DNA of 64,000 nt, taken from assembly GCA_030849945.1 (NCBI GenBank), contig JAVDKK010000005.1, positions 186,001 to 250,000 on the forward strand, given 5' to 3'. Shown in pieces: positions 24,765 to 33,909 of the stretch; position 1 is the stretch's first letter, and the number at the start of each line of letters is the position of its first letter. Below the pieces are notes generated by a model, which was not told the origin of the DNA, did not search any database, and saw nothing but the letters and a program-made list of their open reading frames with translations. Source of the stretch: Schauerella fraxinea (GTDB lineage Bacteria; Pseudomonadota; Gammaproteobacteria; Burkholderiales; Burkholderiaceae_B). Position numbers and translations under genes: made by a program.

Positions 24765-25466
24765 TCAGCGCGCAGATTTTGCCAACTCAAGGCTAAGAGC
24801 CGAATTGACCTTTTCGACGTGGCCTCGCAGTTCACCTACGTCATCCTTTATCTGCTGCGCTACCCTGTTTCGTACGTCTTTGGTGTACTGCAAATAACGA
24901 GACACAGCGTCGTATTCAGAAAGGCCAACGGCAAGCAAATCAGGTGATGCAAGCACATCCTGGATCTCGAGGGGCGATGCTCCGGTTGGAGCAGTAGCAG
25001 CGCGTGATAGCTCATAGGTCAACTTCTCGGCCCTTTCGTTCATTTGATTCAGCAAATCAAACGACTTCAGTAGAGAACTTGCTTGTGCATATGTTCCAAA
25101 GATCATGGTTCGCAACGGCGGATTCTTCACGAGGGCGATCCGCGGGACTAAGGCCTGATACACCGGAAAGGTGCGGTCACTATGCACAATCATCCAGCCA
25201 ACCGGGCCAGATTCTGATTCCGAAATAGCTTTGCCCACAAAGGAGTCAAACTGATCCCATAACGTAGTCACCTCACTTTGAATACCTTCGAGAATTACGC
25301 GCAGCTCCTCGCGCTCTAATTCCCGGATCCGGCGCCGCTCGTTGGATTGCTGCCGGTAGAAGGTGCCGACGGCCGCCAAAATGGCGAGCACAGAGAACAC
25401 CGCTTGAAACCATGAGGCCGCGCCCTGATGCGCCTCAGCCCAATCCAGCAATTGCAGCCAATCCAT
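24765..25466 (-). CDS. Membrane-anchored coiled-coil protein, unknown
   Basis: The ATG at 25466 (MDWLQLLDWAEAHQGAASWF) is chosen because GGAG lies 8 bases upstream; the open frame extends 34 codons further without support. The 233-aa product has one N-terminal membrane span (WFQAVFSVLAILAAVGTFY), then a charged helix (RRRIRELEREELRVILEGIQ) and a helical cytoplasmic domain. Its 3' end is eight bases from the SSB pseudogene end (convergent). The neighbouring frameshifted gene at 25572-26272 has the same layout. Intact; function unknown. Confidence 0.7.
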   Translation of the reverse strand: MDWLQLLDWAEAHQGAASWFQAVFSVLAILAAVGTFYRQQSNERRRIRELEREELRVILEGIQSEVTTLWDQFDSFVGKAISESESGPVGWMIVHSDRTFPVYQALVPRIALVKNPPLRTMIFGTYAQASSLLKSFDLLNQMNERAEKLTYELSRAATAPTGASPLEIQDVLASPDLLAVGLSEYDAVSRYLQYTKDVRNRVAQQIKDDVGELRGHVEKVNSALSLELAKSAR

Positions 25467-25571
25467 AGTTTCTCCAGGTTGTCTCACGTGATTGCCAGTT
25501 GGCCAGTTAATTGCTCGAGTAGCGTTAAGGGCGCGCTGCGACGGTAAAGACGTGCTGCACAGGTACACAGC

Positions 25572-26272
25572 CTAATCCGTTGCGCGGTACCTCGTCGTCT
25601 TCGGTCGTCGAATCTCAAGAGAGAGATTATTGATCTGCACTAGGTGGACGTGATCGGCCGGCAACTTCAAAAAGACTTGAAGATCCTCGGCAGCATCCTT
25701 AACGATCGCTGCGTCACCAAGTATCAACAGCAAGTAAAGCCTGTTGAACGCAATGTCGCCAGAGAGGCGTTTACAGACTGAATGCAATTTGGGAAGCCTA
25801 CCAAGGAGTCGTGCAACTGCCTCGGCTTCGAGCTAATCGAGTTTGGCGAACTCACCTCGTTCGGATCGGCAGATTCCAAGGTTAACGCGTCGGCTACAAA
25901 CCCCAAATGCATTCTGGTGATTGTCTGCGCATGCTCGTTAAAAGCTCCGGAAAAGATTCGCTCCATCGCACGCGCCGCCATTGCAAGATTTTGCGCGAAC
26001 GCTTCGAGCTCTGGCGTAACCAGCTGCCTAATCAGGTCTGCTTCAAAGCTGCGACGCCCCTGACGATCCCTTCGTTCCTGTCCCGCGAGAAAAAGCGCCA
26101 CGAAAGCTGCAGTAAAGACTGCGACCGCGGATGTCCATGCGGCCGCATTCGCGCTCGACAGCGCATCCCCTGAATCTGTGAAAAAAAAGAGCGCTGCTAT
26201 TACCGACGCCGATAAAGCTACGCCTGGCAAACGCCAGTTCTCGCAAATTTCCCCGCGCAGGTTTTGCCCCAC
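25572..26272 (-). pseudogene. Frameshifted relative of the adjacent membrane-anchored protein
   Basis: The first part (GTG at 26272) has two hydrophobic segments (VALSASVIAALFFF, TSAVAVFTAAFVALFLAGQ), then RRDRQGRRSFEADLIRQLV and a helical region. Near 25790 the frame ends in unrelated residues, while the next frame continues naturally with LPKLHSVCKRLSGDIAFNRL and ends at 25572. A one-base change therefore probably split a gene of about 235 aa, close to the 233 aa of its neighbour. Membrane span followed by Q-x-x-R-x-x-R and a helical domain is common to both. Confidence 0.55.
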
Positions 26273-26325
26273 TATGTATGCCCAAAGACGCTCGCCAATC
26301 GAGACGACATCGAAAGATTTTGGCT

Positions 26326-26775
26326 ATGATTCGAGACCAACTCACACTCGACGTCCACAACGAGCTGATCATCGACAACTTCGCCGGCGGCGGCGCCTCG
26401 ACCGGCATTGAACTGGCGCTTGGACGTGGCGATCAACCACGATCCCGAGGCAGTGCAAATGCACACGATCAACCACCCACAGACCAAGCACTATTGCGAG
26501 TCCGTATGGGATGTAGACCCGCTGGAGGTGGCGCAGGGCCGCCCGGTTGGCTTGGCGTGGTTCTCGCCCGATTGCAAGCACTTCAGCAAGGCCAAGGGCG
26601 GCAAGCCGGTAGAGAAGAAGATTCGCGGCCTCTCCTGGATCGTTCTGCGACGGGCGGCGCTTGTGCGGCCGCGCGTCATCATGCTGGAGAATATCGAGGA
26701 ATTTAAGACGTGGGGCCCGCTGCTCGCCAAAGAGGTGCCACAGCTGGTGCCAGACGGCTTCGTTCGGCACTTCAC
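26326..26775 (+). pseudogene. Phage C5 cytosine DNA methyltransferase, frameshifted and 3'-truncated
   Basis: Motif I appears as IIDNFAGGGASTGIELALG. The frame then shifts near 26420, and VAINHDPEAVQMHTINHPQT follows in another frame. Motif IV is SPDCKHFSKAKGG with the catalytic Cys, and motif VI is MLENIEEF. After VPQLVPDGFV the sequence runs straight into integrase coding sequence near 26770, so the target-recognition domain and motifs VIII-X are deleted. Such phage methylases protect phage DNA from host restriction; this one cannot be functional. Confidence 0.85.
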
Positions 26776-26781
26776 GACGCC

Positions 26782-27480
26782 ATGGACGATGATCTGATTG
26801 AATCGAACCCGCTTGCCGGCTGGCGGTATACGCGTAAGGAGGCGGCGCCCAAAGACTCCGACGTCGATCCGCTTGCGGCCGACGAGCAACGGGCGATTCT
26901 GGCAAATCTGCCGCCGGAGATGGCGAACCTGATCCACTTCGCATTCTGGACAGGGCTGCGCACAAGCGAAATCATCGCACTCGACTGGGCCGATGTCGAT
27001 TTCCGACGCGGCACCTTAACCGTCAAACGAGCGCTTACGCGTGCCGCCAAAGGGATCCCCGAGCAGCCGAAAACGAAGGCAGGCATTCGCGAGGTGAAGC
27101 TGCTGACGCCGGCACCTGATGTTCTAAAACATCAGAAAGGCGCCACGTTTGTTGGGGGCACAGGCGCCATCTTCCAAAACCCCGCGACAAATGAGCGGTG
27201 GTCAGATGCGCAGATCTATCGAGCTTGGGGTACCGCGATGAAGCGAGCCGGCGTCAGGTACCGCCGTCCCTACCAAACGCGCCATACTTACGCCTCAATG
27301 ATGCTCTCGGCGCGCGAGCACCCGATGTGGGTCGCGTCGCAGATGGGGCACCGCGACTGGACCATGATCGCGCGCATCTATGGGAAGTGGATCCCCGAGG
27401 CAGATACCACCGCCGGTGAAAAGGCGGTCAGCCTATTCGCGCCCACCGATCGGATGGTGAAATGTAAAACGCCAGCATGA
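26782..27480 (+). pseudogene. int: Tyrosine integrase, catalytic domain only (5' end deleted)
   Basis: From AMDDDLIESNPLAGW the frame is a tyrosine recombinase catalytic domain. The first Arg lies in TGLRTSEIIALDW, the Lys region in KTKAGIREVKLL, the box-II residues in TRHTYASMM, the late His in MGHRDWTMI and the nucleophilic Tyr in IARIYGKW. About 150 N-terminal residues (arm-binding and core-binding parts) are missing, replaced by methyltransferase sequence, although the hybrid frame stays open from 26710. The 3' end is 100 bases from the tRNA-Leu target, as expected. Probably inactive. Confidence 0.8.
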
Positions 27481-27500
27481 ATGCTGGCATTAATGCTGGC
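27468..27500 (+). terminator. Hairpin with duplicated arm after the integrase
   Basis: AACGCCAGC-ATGAAT-GCTGGCATT forms a stem, and the 3' arm AATGCTGGCATT is tandemly duplicated. It corresponds to the single perfect hairpin after the older integrase copy at 12687. Confidence 0.55.
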
Positions 27501-27582
27501 ATTTCGATGCCAAAACAGCCCAAATCAGCCCTAAAATCGGGCTACCAATTTCTTATAAGTCTTTGATTTATAAGGGAACTAC

Positions 27583-27669
27583 TGGTGCGAAGGAGGGGAC
27601 TCGAACCCCTACACCTGTTACGGCGTCAGGACCTAAACCTGGTGCGTCTACCAATTTCGCCACCTTCGC
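27583..27669 (-). tRNA. tRNA-Leu, anticodon UAG
   Basis: The minus strand folds as an 87-base leucine-type tRNA with a long variable arm. The acceptor is GCGAAGG/CCTTCGC, the anticodon loop TTTAGGT (anticodon TAG), the T-arm GGGGTTCGAGTCCCC, and the CCA end is encoded. Its 3' end is the phage attachment site: a degenerate copy lies at 12794-12822, and the integrase lies on the 3' side. Confidence 0.95.
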
Positions 27670-27715
27670 TTTGGGTACAGCCCGCTATTGTAGCTTGCTT
27701 GGTAAAATTGTGTCT

Positions 27716-28912
27716 ATGAACCCACGCCTGGACGCCCTGCACCCCTACCCCTTCGAACGCCTGCGCCGACTGATGGCCGAGGCCCAGACGCCCAATGCGG
27801 CGTTGGCGCCTATCAATTTGTCCATCGGTGAGCCCAAGCATGCGGCTCCCGCCTGCGTCGAAGCCGCGATCACCGCCAACTTGTCCGGGCTGTCCGGCTA
27901 CCCGCCCACGAAGGGCGATCCGCGTTTGCGCGAAGCGATCGCGGCGTGGCTGGGCTGGCGTTACAGCATCCCCACCCTCGATCCGGATACGCAGGTGCTG
28001 CCGGCGCTGGGCTCGCGCGAGGCGTTGTTTGCTTTCGCACAGACGGTGATCGATCCTAACGCCGACAGCCTGGTGGTCTGCCCGAATCCCTTCTACCAAA
28101 TCTATGAAGGCGCGGCGTTCCTCGCTGGCGCCACGCCCTACTTCGTCAACGCCGACCCGGCGCGTGACTTCGATTGCGACTGGGGTAGCGTGCCGGAAGC
28201 GGTTTGGGCTAAGACCAGTCTGCTTTTTGTGTGCTCGCCCGGCAATCCGGCGGGTAATGTCATGGCGCTCGAGAGCTGGCGCCAGATTTTCGAGTTATCC
28301 GATCGTTACGGTTTCGTGATCGCGGCCGACGAGTGCTATTCCGAGATTTATCTGGACGAGAGCAATCCGCCTCTGGGCGCGCTGCAGGCGGCACGCCGCC
28401 TGGGTCGCAACGACTACCGTAATCTGGTGTCGTTCGGCAGTCTTTCGAAGCGCTCCAATGTGCCGGGTATGCGTTCAGGCTATGTGGCCGGCGACGCGAA
28501 CCTGATTGGCAAATTCTTGCTCTATCGTACGTATCACGGCAGTGCGCTGAGCCCGGTCATGTCGGCCGCCAGTATCGCCGCCTGGACAGACGAAGCCCAC
28601 GTGCGGGACAATCGACAGCTTTATCGCGAGAAATTCGACGCGGTCGTACCGATTCTGCAGTCTGTGCTGGATGTGACGCGTCCGCAGGCGTCGTTTTATC
28701 TCTGGGCACGTACGAAAGGGTCCGATACGGCATTCGCACGCGACCTCTTCGGTCAAAAAGCGGTTACGGTATTGCCCGGCAGCTTTTTGGCACGCGAAGC
28801 GCACGGGATCAATCCGGGCGAAGGACGCATTCGGATTGCGTTGGTCGCGCCGATCGCCCAGTGCGTTGAGGCGGCGCATCGCATTGCCGATTTCGCCCGT
28901 TCTTACGCCTGA
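27716..28912 (+). CDS. dapC: N-succinyldiaminopimelate aminotransferase
   Basis: The ATG at 27716 (MNPRLDALHPYPFERLR) gives 398 aa; the frame extends upstream through the tRNA, which rules out the earlier start. It is a class I/II PLP aminotransferase: INLSIGEPKH near the N-terminus, CPNPFYQIYEGAA, DECYSEIYL, and the PLP lysine in FGSLSKRSNVPGMRSGY. The enzyme makes N-succinyl-LL-2,6-diaminopimelate in lysine and peptidoglycan synthesis. dapD and dapE follow in pathway order on the same strand, which supports DapC over a general aspartate aminotransferase. Confidence 0.93.
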   Translation: MNPRLDALHPYPFERLRRLMAEAQTPNAALAPINLSIGEPKHAAPACVEAAITANLSGLSGYPPTKGDPRLREAIAAWLGWRYSIPTLDPDTQVLPALGSREALFAFAQTVIDPNADSLVVCPNPFYQIYEGAAFLAGATPYFVNADPARDFDCDWGSVPEAVWAKTSLLFVCSPGNPAGNVMALESWRQIFELSDRYGFVIAADECYSEIYLDESNPPLGALQAARRLGRNDYRNLVSFGSLSKRSNVPGMRSGYVAGDANLIGKFLLYRTYHGSALSPVMSAASIAAWTDEAHVRDNRQLYREKFDAVVPILQSVLDVTRPQASFYLWARTKGSDTAFARDLFGQKAVTVLPGSFLAREAHGINPGEGRIRIALVAPIAQCVEAAHRIADFARSYA

Positions 28913-28996
28913 CGTCTCATCGCTGTGCGGTCGACGCCAACATAATCGACCGCACGTTTCCATTTCTTTTTTTTGCCACCCGATATCCGAACAAAC

Positions 28997-29818
28997 ATGA
29001 CACTTGATCTGCAAACCACCATCGAAACCGCCTGGGAAAACCGCAACAGCCTGTCGCCTAGCGAAGCCAGTGCAGAAATCCGCGAAGCCGTCGAGCACAC
29101 GCTTGACAGCCTGGATCACGGCCGTCTGCGCGTGTCGGAGAAAAAAGGCGACGAGTGGATCACGCATCAGTGGATCAAGAAGGCGGTGTTGCTGTCGTTC
29201 CGTCTTGAGAACAACGCGATCATGGGCGACTCGCCTTTGCAGTTTTACGACAAGGTGCCGCTCAAGTTCGACGGTTACGGCGCTGAAGCGTTCAAGCAAG
29301 GCGGCTATCGCGTCGTGCCGCCGGCGGTTGCCCGCCGCGGCGCGTTCATCGCCCGCAACGTGGTGCTGATGCCCTCGTACGTCAACATCGGCGCTTACGT
29401 CGACGAAGGCACGATGGTCGACACCTGGGCCACGGTGGGTTCGTGCGCGCAGATCGGCAAGAACGTGCACTTGTCCGGCGGCGTGGGCATCGGCGGCGTG
29501 CTCGAGCCGCTGCAAGCCAACCCCACCATCATCGAAGACAACTGCTTCATCGGCGCGCGTTCGGAAGTGGTCGAAGGCGTTGTGGTCGAAGAAAACTCGG
29601 TGTTGGCCATGGGTGTGTTCCTGTCGCAAAGCACGAAGATCTATGACCGTTCGACGGGCAAGATCATCTACGGTCGCGTGCCGTCGGGTTCGGTCGTGGT
29701 GCCGGGCTCCCTGCCCTCGGCCGACGGTTCGCACAGCCTGGCGTGCGCCGTGATCGTCAAGCGTGTTGACGCGCAAACGCGCGCCAAGACCAGCATCAAC
29801 GATCTGCTGCGAGCCTAA
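28997..29818 (+). CDS. dapD: Tetrahydrodipicolinate N-succinyltransferase
   Basis: The ATG at 28997 (MTLDLQTTIETAWENR) gives 273 aa, the normal DapD length. The protein has an N-terminal helical domain, a left-handed beta-helix of hexapeptide repeats (MPSYVNIGAYVDEGTMVDTW, CAQIGKNVHLSGGVGIGGVL) and the ending SGSVVVPGSLPS. It uses succinyl-CoA to acylate tetrahydrodipicolinate, the step before DapC. It is followed by dapE after five bases. Confidence 0.97.
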   Translation: MTLDLQTTIETAWENRNSLSPSEASAEIREAVEHTLDSLDHGRLRVSEKKGDEWITHQWIKKAVLLSFRLENNAIMGDSPLQFYDKVPLKFDGYGAEAFKQGGYRVVPPAVARRGAFIARNVVLMPSYVNIGAYVDEGTMVDTWATVGSCAQIGKNVHLSGGVGIGGVLEPLQANPTIIEDNCFIGARSEVVEGVVVEENSVLAMGVFLSQSTKIYDRSTGKIIYGRVPSGSVVVPGSLPSADGSHSLACAVIVKRVDAQTRAKTSINDLLRA

Positions 29819-29823
29819 TCGAC

Positions 29824-30957
29824 GTGTCCGCCGTTCTTTCACTGGTTAAGGATCTGGTGTCGCGTTCGTCCGTCACGCCGGACGACAAGGGCTGCCAGGA
29901 TGTGCTCATTGAGCGGCTCACGCGCGCCGGTTTCAAATGCGAAACCATCGAAAGCGGCGGCGTGACCAATCTGTGGGCGCGCCGCGGCACGACTGCGCCG
30001 CTGGCGGTGTTCGCCGGCCATACCGATGTGGTGCCGACAGGCCCGCTCGAAAAGTGGACCAGCGATCCGTTTACGCCAACCGAACGCGACGGCTACCTGT
30101 ATGGTCGCGGCACGGCGGACATGAAGAGCTCGATCGCCGCCTTTGTGGTGGCGGCCGAGGAATTGGTGGCGGCGCATCCCGACATCCCCGGGTCGATCGG
30201 CTTGCTGATCACCTCGGATGAGGAAGGCCCCGCAACCGACGGCACCGTGGTGGTGTGCAACGCGTTGAAGGCGCGTGGCGAACAACTCGACTATTGCATC
30301 GTGGGCGAGCCTACGTCGTCGACCACGTTAGGCGACACCTGCAAGAACGGCCGACGCGGCTCGCTTTCGGGCACGCTGGTCGTCAAGGGTATTCAGGGTC
30401 ACGTGGCCTATCCGCATCTGGGCCGCAATCCGTTGCACCAGTTGGCGCCGGCGCTGACCGCCCTCACCACCACCGAGTGGGACTCGGGCAACGAGTACTT
30501 TCCGCCCACCACGTTTCAGGTCTCCAATCTGCACGCGGGTACAGGTGCCACTAACGTGATTCCCGGCGAAGCCGAGATGCGGTTCAACTTCCGCTTTTCT
30601 ACGGCGAGCACGCCGGAGTCGCTGAAGTCGCGAGTGCACGCCCTGTTGGACGGGCATGGTTTGGAATACACATTGGATTGGAATCTGGGCGGCGAGCCGT
30701 TCTTGACGCCGCGCGGCAATCTGTCGCAGGCGTTGGTCGACGCCATTGCGGCCGAAACCGGCGTGACGACAGAACTTTCGACCACCGGCGGCACGTCCGA
30801 TGGGCGCTTCATTGCCAAGATCTGCCCGCAGGTCATCGAGTTCGGCCCGGGCAATGCAACGATTCACCAGATTGACGAGCGCGTTGAAATTGCGTCGCTC
30901 GAGCCGTTGAAAAATATTTATCGCCGTACGCTACACACTTTATTCACCGCTTCTTAA
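29824..30957 (+). CDS. dapE: Succinyl-diaminopimelate desuccinylase
   Basis: A GTG at 29824 begins SAVLSLVKDLVSRSSVTPDD; the product is 377 aa. M20 metallopeptidase metal ligands are visible: the His in FAGHTDVVPTG, the Asp in GRGTADMKSS, the Glu pair in TSDEEGPATDG, and a late His in GNATIHQIDER. It hydrolyses N-succinyl-LL-diaminopimelate after DapC. The gene is tightly linked to dapD (five bases), and the set is a complete succinylase branch apart from dapA, dapB and dapF. Confidence 0.97.
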   Translation: MSAVLSLVKDLVSRSSVTPDDKGCQDVLIERLTRAGFKCETIESGGVTNLWARRGTTAPLAVFAGHTDVVPTGPLEKWTSDPFTPTERDGYLYGRGTADMKSSIAAFVVAAEELVAAHPDIPGSIGLLITSDEEGPATDGTVVVCNALKARGEQLDYCIVGEPTSSTTLGDTCKNGRRGSLSGTLVVKGIQGHVAYPHLGRNPLHQLAPALTALTTTEWDSGNEYFPPTTFQVSNLHAGTGATNVIPGEAEMRFNFRFSTASTPESLKSRVHALLDGHGLEYTLDWNLGGEPFLTPRGNLSQALVDAIAAETGVTTELSTTGGTSDGRFIAKICPQVIEFGPGNATIHQIDERVEIASLEPLKNIYRRTLHTLFTAS

Positions 30958-30967
30958 GTCATTATTC

Positions 30968-31873
30968 ATGCATGCATCCGCCCGCCAAGAATTGCTCACG
31001 ATCCGCGACCTGATCCGCTATGCGGTGTCGCGCATGACTGCGGGGCGCGTCGTGTTTGGCCACGGCAGTGACAATGCCTACGACGAAGCCGTGTATTTGG
31101 TGCTGTATGCCCTGCACTTGCCGCCCGACACGCTCGATCCGTTCATGGATGCACGGGTGCTTCGCGAGGAGTGCGAACGGGTACTGGAGCTGATCGACCG
31201 GCGTGTGAAAGAGCGTCTGCCGGCGTCCTATCTCACCAACGAAGCCTGGCTGCAGGGCCACCGCTTCTTTATCGACGAACGTGTGATCGTGCCGCGCTCG
31301 CCCATCAGCGAACTGCTGGGCGTGGGACTTAGCCCCTGGCTCGGCGACGACAGCAATGTGACCCGTGCGTTGGATATGTGCACGGGCTCGGGTTGCCTCG
31401 CCATCCTGACGGCACTGACCTATCCCGACGCGCATGTGGACGCGGTCGACATTTCAGCCGACGCGCTGGACGTGGCGCGCCGCAACGTCGACGACTATAA
31501 GTTGGGCAATCGGCTGTCGCTGCACAAAGCCGATTTGTTTGACGGCTTGCCGGCTGCACAATACGACTTGATCGTCTGCAATCCGCCCTATGTAAACAGC
31601 ACGTCGATGGCGGCGCTGCCCGAAGAGTACCGCCGCGAGCCACAATTGGCGTTGGCCGGCGGCAGCGATGGTATGGATCTGGTGCGCCTGATTTTGCGCG
31701 GGAGCGCGCAACGTCTGCAAGACGATGGCTTGCTGGTGCTGGAAATCGGCCATGAACGCTTGAATTTCGAAATCGCGTTTCCCGATCTCGAACCCATCTG
31801 GCTTGAAACCGAAGGCACGACCGATCAGATCATGGCGCTCACACGCGACCAGTTGCTGGCGGCCACGCTGTGA
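30968..31873 (+). CDS. prmB: Ribosomal protein L3 glutamine N5-methyltransferase
   Basis: The 301-aa protein has an N-terminal helical domain, the SAM-binding motif ALDMCTGSGCLAILTAL, and the catalytic NPPY in DLIVCNPPYVNSTSMAALP, followed by LALAGGSDGMDLV, as in the PrmB/PrmC family. The context and the long N-terminal part favour PrmB, which methylates Gln of ribosomal protein L3, over PrmC. It follows dapE by ten bases and overlaps the ABC-F gene start by four bases. Confidence 0.93.
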   Translation: MHASARQELLTIRDLIRYAVSRMTAGRVVFGHGSDNAYDEAVYLVLYALHLPPDTLDPFMDARVLREECERVLELIDRRVKERLPASYLTNEAWLQGHRFFIDERVIVPRSPISELLGVGLSPWLGDDSNVTRALDMCTGSGCLAILTALTYPDAHVDAVDISADALDVARRNVDDYKLGNRLSLHKADLFDGLPAAQYDLIVCNPPYVNSTSMAALPEEYRREPQLALAGGSDGMDLVRLILRGSAQRLQDDGLLVLEIGHERLNFEIAFPDLEPIWLETEGTTDQIMALTRDQLLAATL

Positions 31874-33819
31874 TCCGTGCGTCTGGCTTGACCTTGCGGC
31901 GCGGCGCGAAGGTGCTGCTCGACGAGGCTGAATTTGTCGTCAATCCCGGCGAGCGCGTCGGGCTGGTAGGAAAAAACGGGGCCGGCAAGTCGTCTTTGTT
32001 TGCATTGCTCACGGGCGAACTGGATCAAGATGCCGGGTCGCTCACGCTGCCCTCGACGTGGCAAATTGCCACCGTCGAACAGGAGATGCATGCCGACGAC
32101 CGCCCCGCGCGCGAGTTCGTGATCGACGGCGACCGGCCGTTGCGGGATCTGCAAAGCCGCCGCGCCACGTTGACCGACGAACAAGGCACCGAAATCGCCG
32201 AAGTCGAAGCTGCACTGGTGGAAGCCGGCGCCTACAGCGCGCAATCACGCGCTGAACAGTTGCTCGCCGGCCTGGGATTCAAGCCCAACGAGTGGGCGCA
32301 ACCGGTGACGAGCTTTTCGGGCGGTTGGCGCATGCGACTGGCCTTGGCCCGCGCGCTGATGGCGCCTTCCGATTTGCTGTTGCTGGACGAGCCAACCAAC
32401 CACTTGGATTTGGACGCCATGCTGTGGCTGGAGAAGTGGCTGACCGCTTACGACGGCACCGTGCTGCTGATTTCGCACGATACCGAATTCGTGGATGCGG
32501 TGGCGCGCGCAGTCTTGCACGTCGACCATGCCAAGCTGATCCGCTATCGCGGCGGCTACTCCGATTTTCTGCTGCAACGCGCCGAGCGCCTGCGCCAAAC
32601 GCACATCGCGTGGGAACGCCAGACGCGCGAGACGGCGCGGTTGCAGGGCTTTATCGACCGCTTCAAAGCCAAGGCTTCCAAAGCCAAGCAGGCGCAAAGC
32701 CGTGTGAAAGCGTTGGCGCGCATGGAGGCGCTTGCGCCTTTGCACGCGGAAGCCGGGATCGATATCCGCATTCCGTCGCCAGAGAGCACGCCCGATCCGC
32801 TCTTGACGCTGGAACACGTGTCGGCCGGCTATCACGACGCCGACGGCACACCCAAAGCGATCCTGCGCGATGTGACGTTGATGGTGCGCGCCGGTAGCCG
32901 TATCGGCGTCCTGGGCGCCAACGGTGCGGGCAAGAGTACGTTGATCAAAACGCTTTGCGAGGCGATCGAGCCGCTGGCCGGCGAACGCAAGGCGTCACGC
33001 GGGTTGTCGATCGGCTACTTTGCGCAGCAACAGCTCGACATGCTGGATCTGGACAGCACACCCATCGCGCATCTGGCCCGTTTGGCACCGGACACACGCG
33101 AACAAGAATTGCGCAATTACCTAGGCGGCTTCGGCTTCTCCGGCGAGGCCGTGATGAGCCCCGTGGGTCCGATGTCGGGCGGCGAAAAGGCACGCCTTGC
33201 GTTGTCGCTGATCGTCTGGCAAAAGCCCAACCTGCTGCTGCTCGATGAACCGAGCAACCACTTGGACGTGGAAACCCGCGAAGCGCTGGCGACCGCGTTG
33301 GCCGAATTTTCGGGCAGCATGCTGATGGTGTCGCACGATCGGCATTTGCTGCGCACCACGGTCGATACGTTCTGGATTGTGGCGGACGGCGGCGTGCAGG
33401 AATTCGACGGCGATCTGGAAGATTATCGGGATTGGTTGTCTGCGCGCCAAAGCAGTGAGCGCCAAGCGTTATCCGCGGCTGCTTTGGCCTCTTCCGGTGG
33501 ACCGGTGGTGGACCGCAAAGCGCAACGTCGGCAGGAAGCTGAGCTGCGGCAGCGGTTGTCGGTGGCTCGCAAGCCACTTGAACAGCGGTTGGCAAAGGTC
33601 GAAAAGGCCATGGACGCCGCACGCACCCGCTTGGCCGCATTGGATGTATTACTGGCGGATCCCGATCTGTATGCCGACAGCCGCCGCGAAGAACGGCTTG
33701 CCGCGCTGGCGGAACATGGTGAGCGCACCAAGGCGCACGACAATCTGGAAAACGAGTGGCTCGAGATCCACGAGGAACTCGAAGCGGTGGACCAAGCGGC
33801 GATGCAAGGCGACGAGTAA
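31870..33819 (+). CDS. ABC-F family ATPase (YheS/Uup-type translation factor)
   Basis: A GTG at 31870 overlapping the prmB stop starts a 649-aa protein with two ABC ATPase domains. Walker A motifs are GKNGAGKSS and GANGAGKST; signatures are FSGGWRMRLAL and MSGGEKARLAL; Walker B/DEPTNH and DEPSNH follow. The linker has the Arg/Lys-rich RFKAKASKAKQAQSRVKAL helix of ABC-F proteins, and the C-terminus is a coiled coil (KVEKAMDAARTRLAALDVLL). No membrane domain is present. ABC-F proteins act on the ribosome. The YheS subgroup is the likeliest from length and the C-terminal coil. Confidence 0.93.
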   Translation: MIRASGLTLRRGAKVLLDEAEFVVNPGERVGLVGKNGAGKSSLFALLTGELDQDAGSLTLPSTWQIATVEQEMHADDRPAREFVIDGDRPLRDLQSRRATLTDEQGTEIAEVEAALVEAGAYSAQSRAEQLLAGLGFKPNEWAQPVTSFSGGWRMRLALARALMAPSDLLLLDEPTNHLDLDAMLWLEKWLTAYDGTVLLISHDTEFVDAVARAVLHVDHAKLIRYRGGYSDFLLQRAERLRQTHIAWERQTRETARLQGFIDRFKAKASKAKQAQSRVKALARMEALAPLHAEAGIDIRIPSPESTPDPLLTLEHVSAGYHDADGTPKAILRDVTLMVRAGSRIGVLGANGAGKSTLIKTLCEAIEPLAGERKASRGLSIGYFAQQQLDMLDLDSTPIAHLARLAPDTREQELRNYLGGFGFSGEAVMSPVGPMSGGEKARLALSLIVWQKPNLLLLDEPSNHLDVETREALATALAEFSGSMLMVSHDRHLLRTTVDTFWIVADGGVQEFDGDLEDYRDWLSARQSSERQALSAAALASSGGPVVDRKAQRRQEAELRQRLSVARKPLEQRLAKVEKAMDAARTRLAALDVLLADPDLYADSRREERLAALAEHGERTKAHDNLENEWLEIHEELEAVDQAAMQGDE

Positions 33820-33909
33820 TCGAATCGTACGTCGGCAAAGCCGAGTAGCCGCGCGATGTCGCACGTGAACGGCGATGTTGGTGGGATGTCGCCGTTAGCG
33901 CCTTGTGCT

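Larger units (their letters stand above)
12794..27611. mobile_element. Decayed prophage island inserted at tRNA-Leu(UAG)
   Basis: The island lies between an imperfect copy of the tRNA-Leu 3' end and the intact tRNA-Leu gene, with a tyrosine integrase next to the tRNA as expected for tRNA-targeting elements. Phage genes fall in two blocks: a minus-strand lysis/late block (17.86-20.4 kb) and a plus-strand recombination block (ERF, exonuclease, SSB, methyltransferase, integrase). Nearly all are damaged. Intact cargo genes sit at 13.9-15.6, 16.2-17.8, 21.98-23.85 and 24.8-25.5 kb. Repeated fragments (SRAP, lysis gene) show that more than one related phage contributed. Confidence 0.85.

Noticed and set aside
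28475..29842. 455-aa open frame on the minus strand
   Set aside because: It is a mirror frame of dapC/dapD with His/Arg-rich nonsense composition and no ribosome site.
32945..33838. 297-aa minus-strand frame
   Set aside because: Pro/Arg-rich antisense shadow of the ABC-F ATPase.
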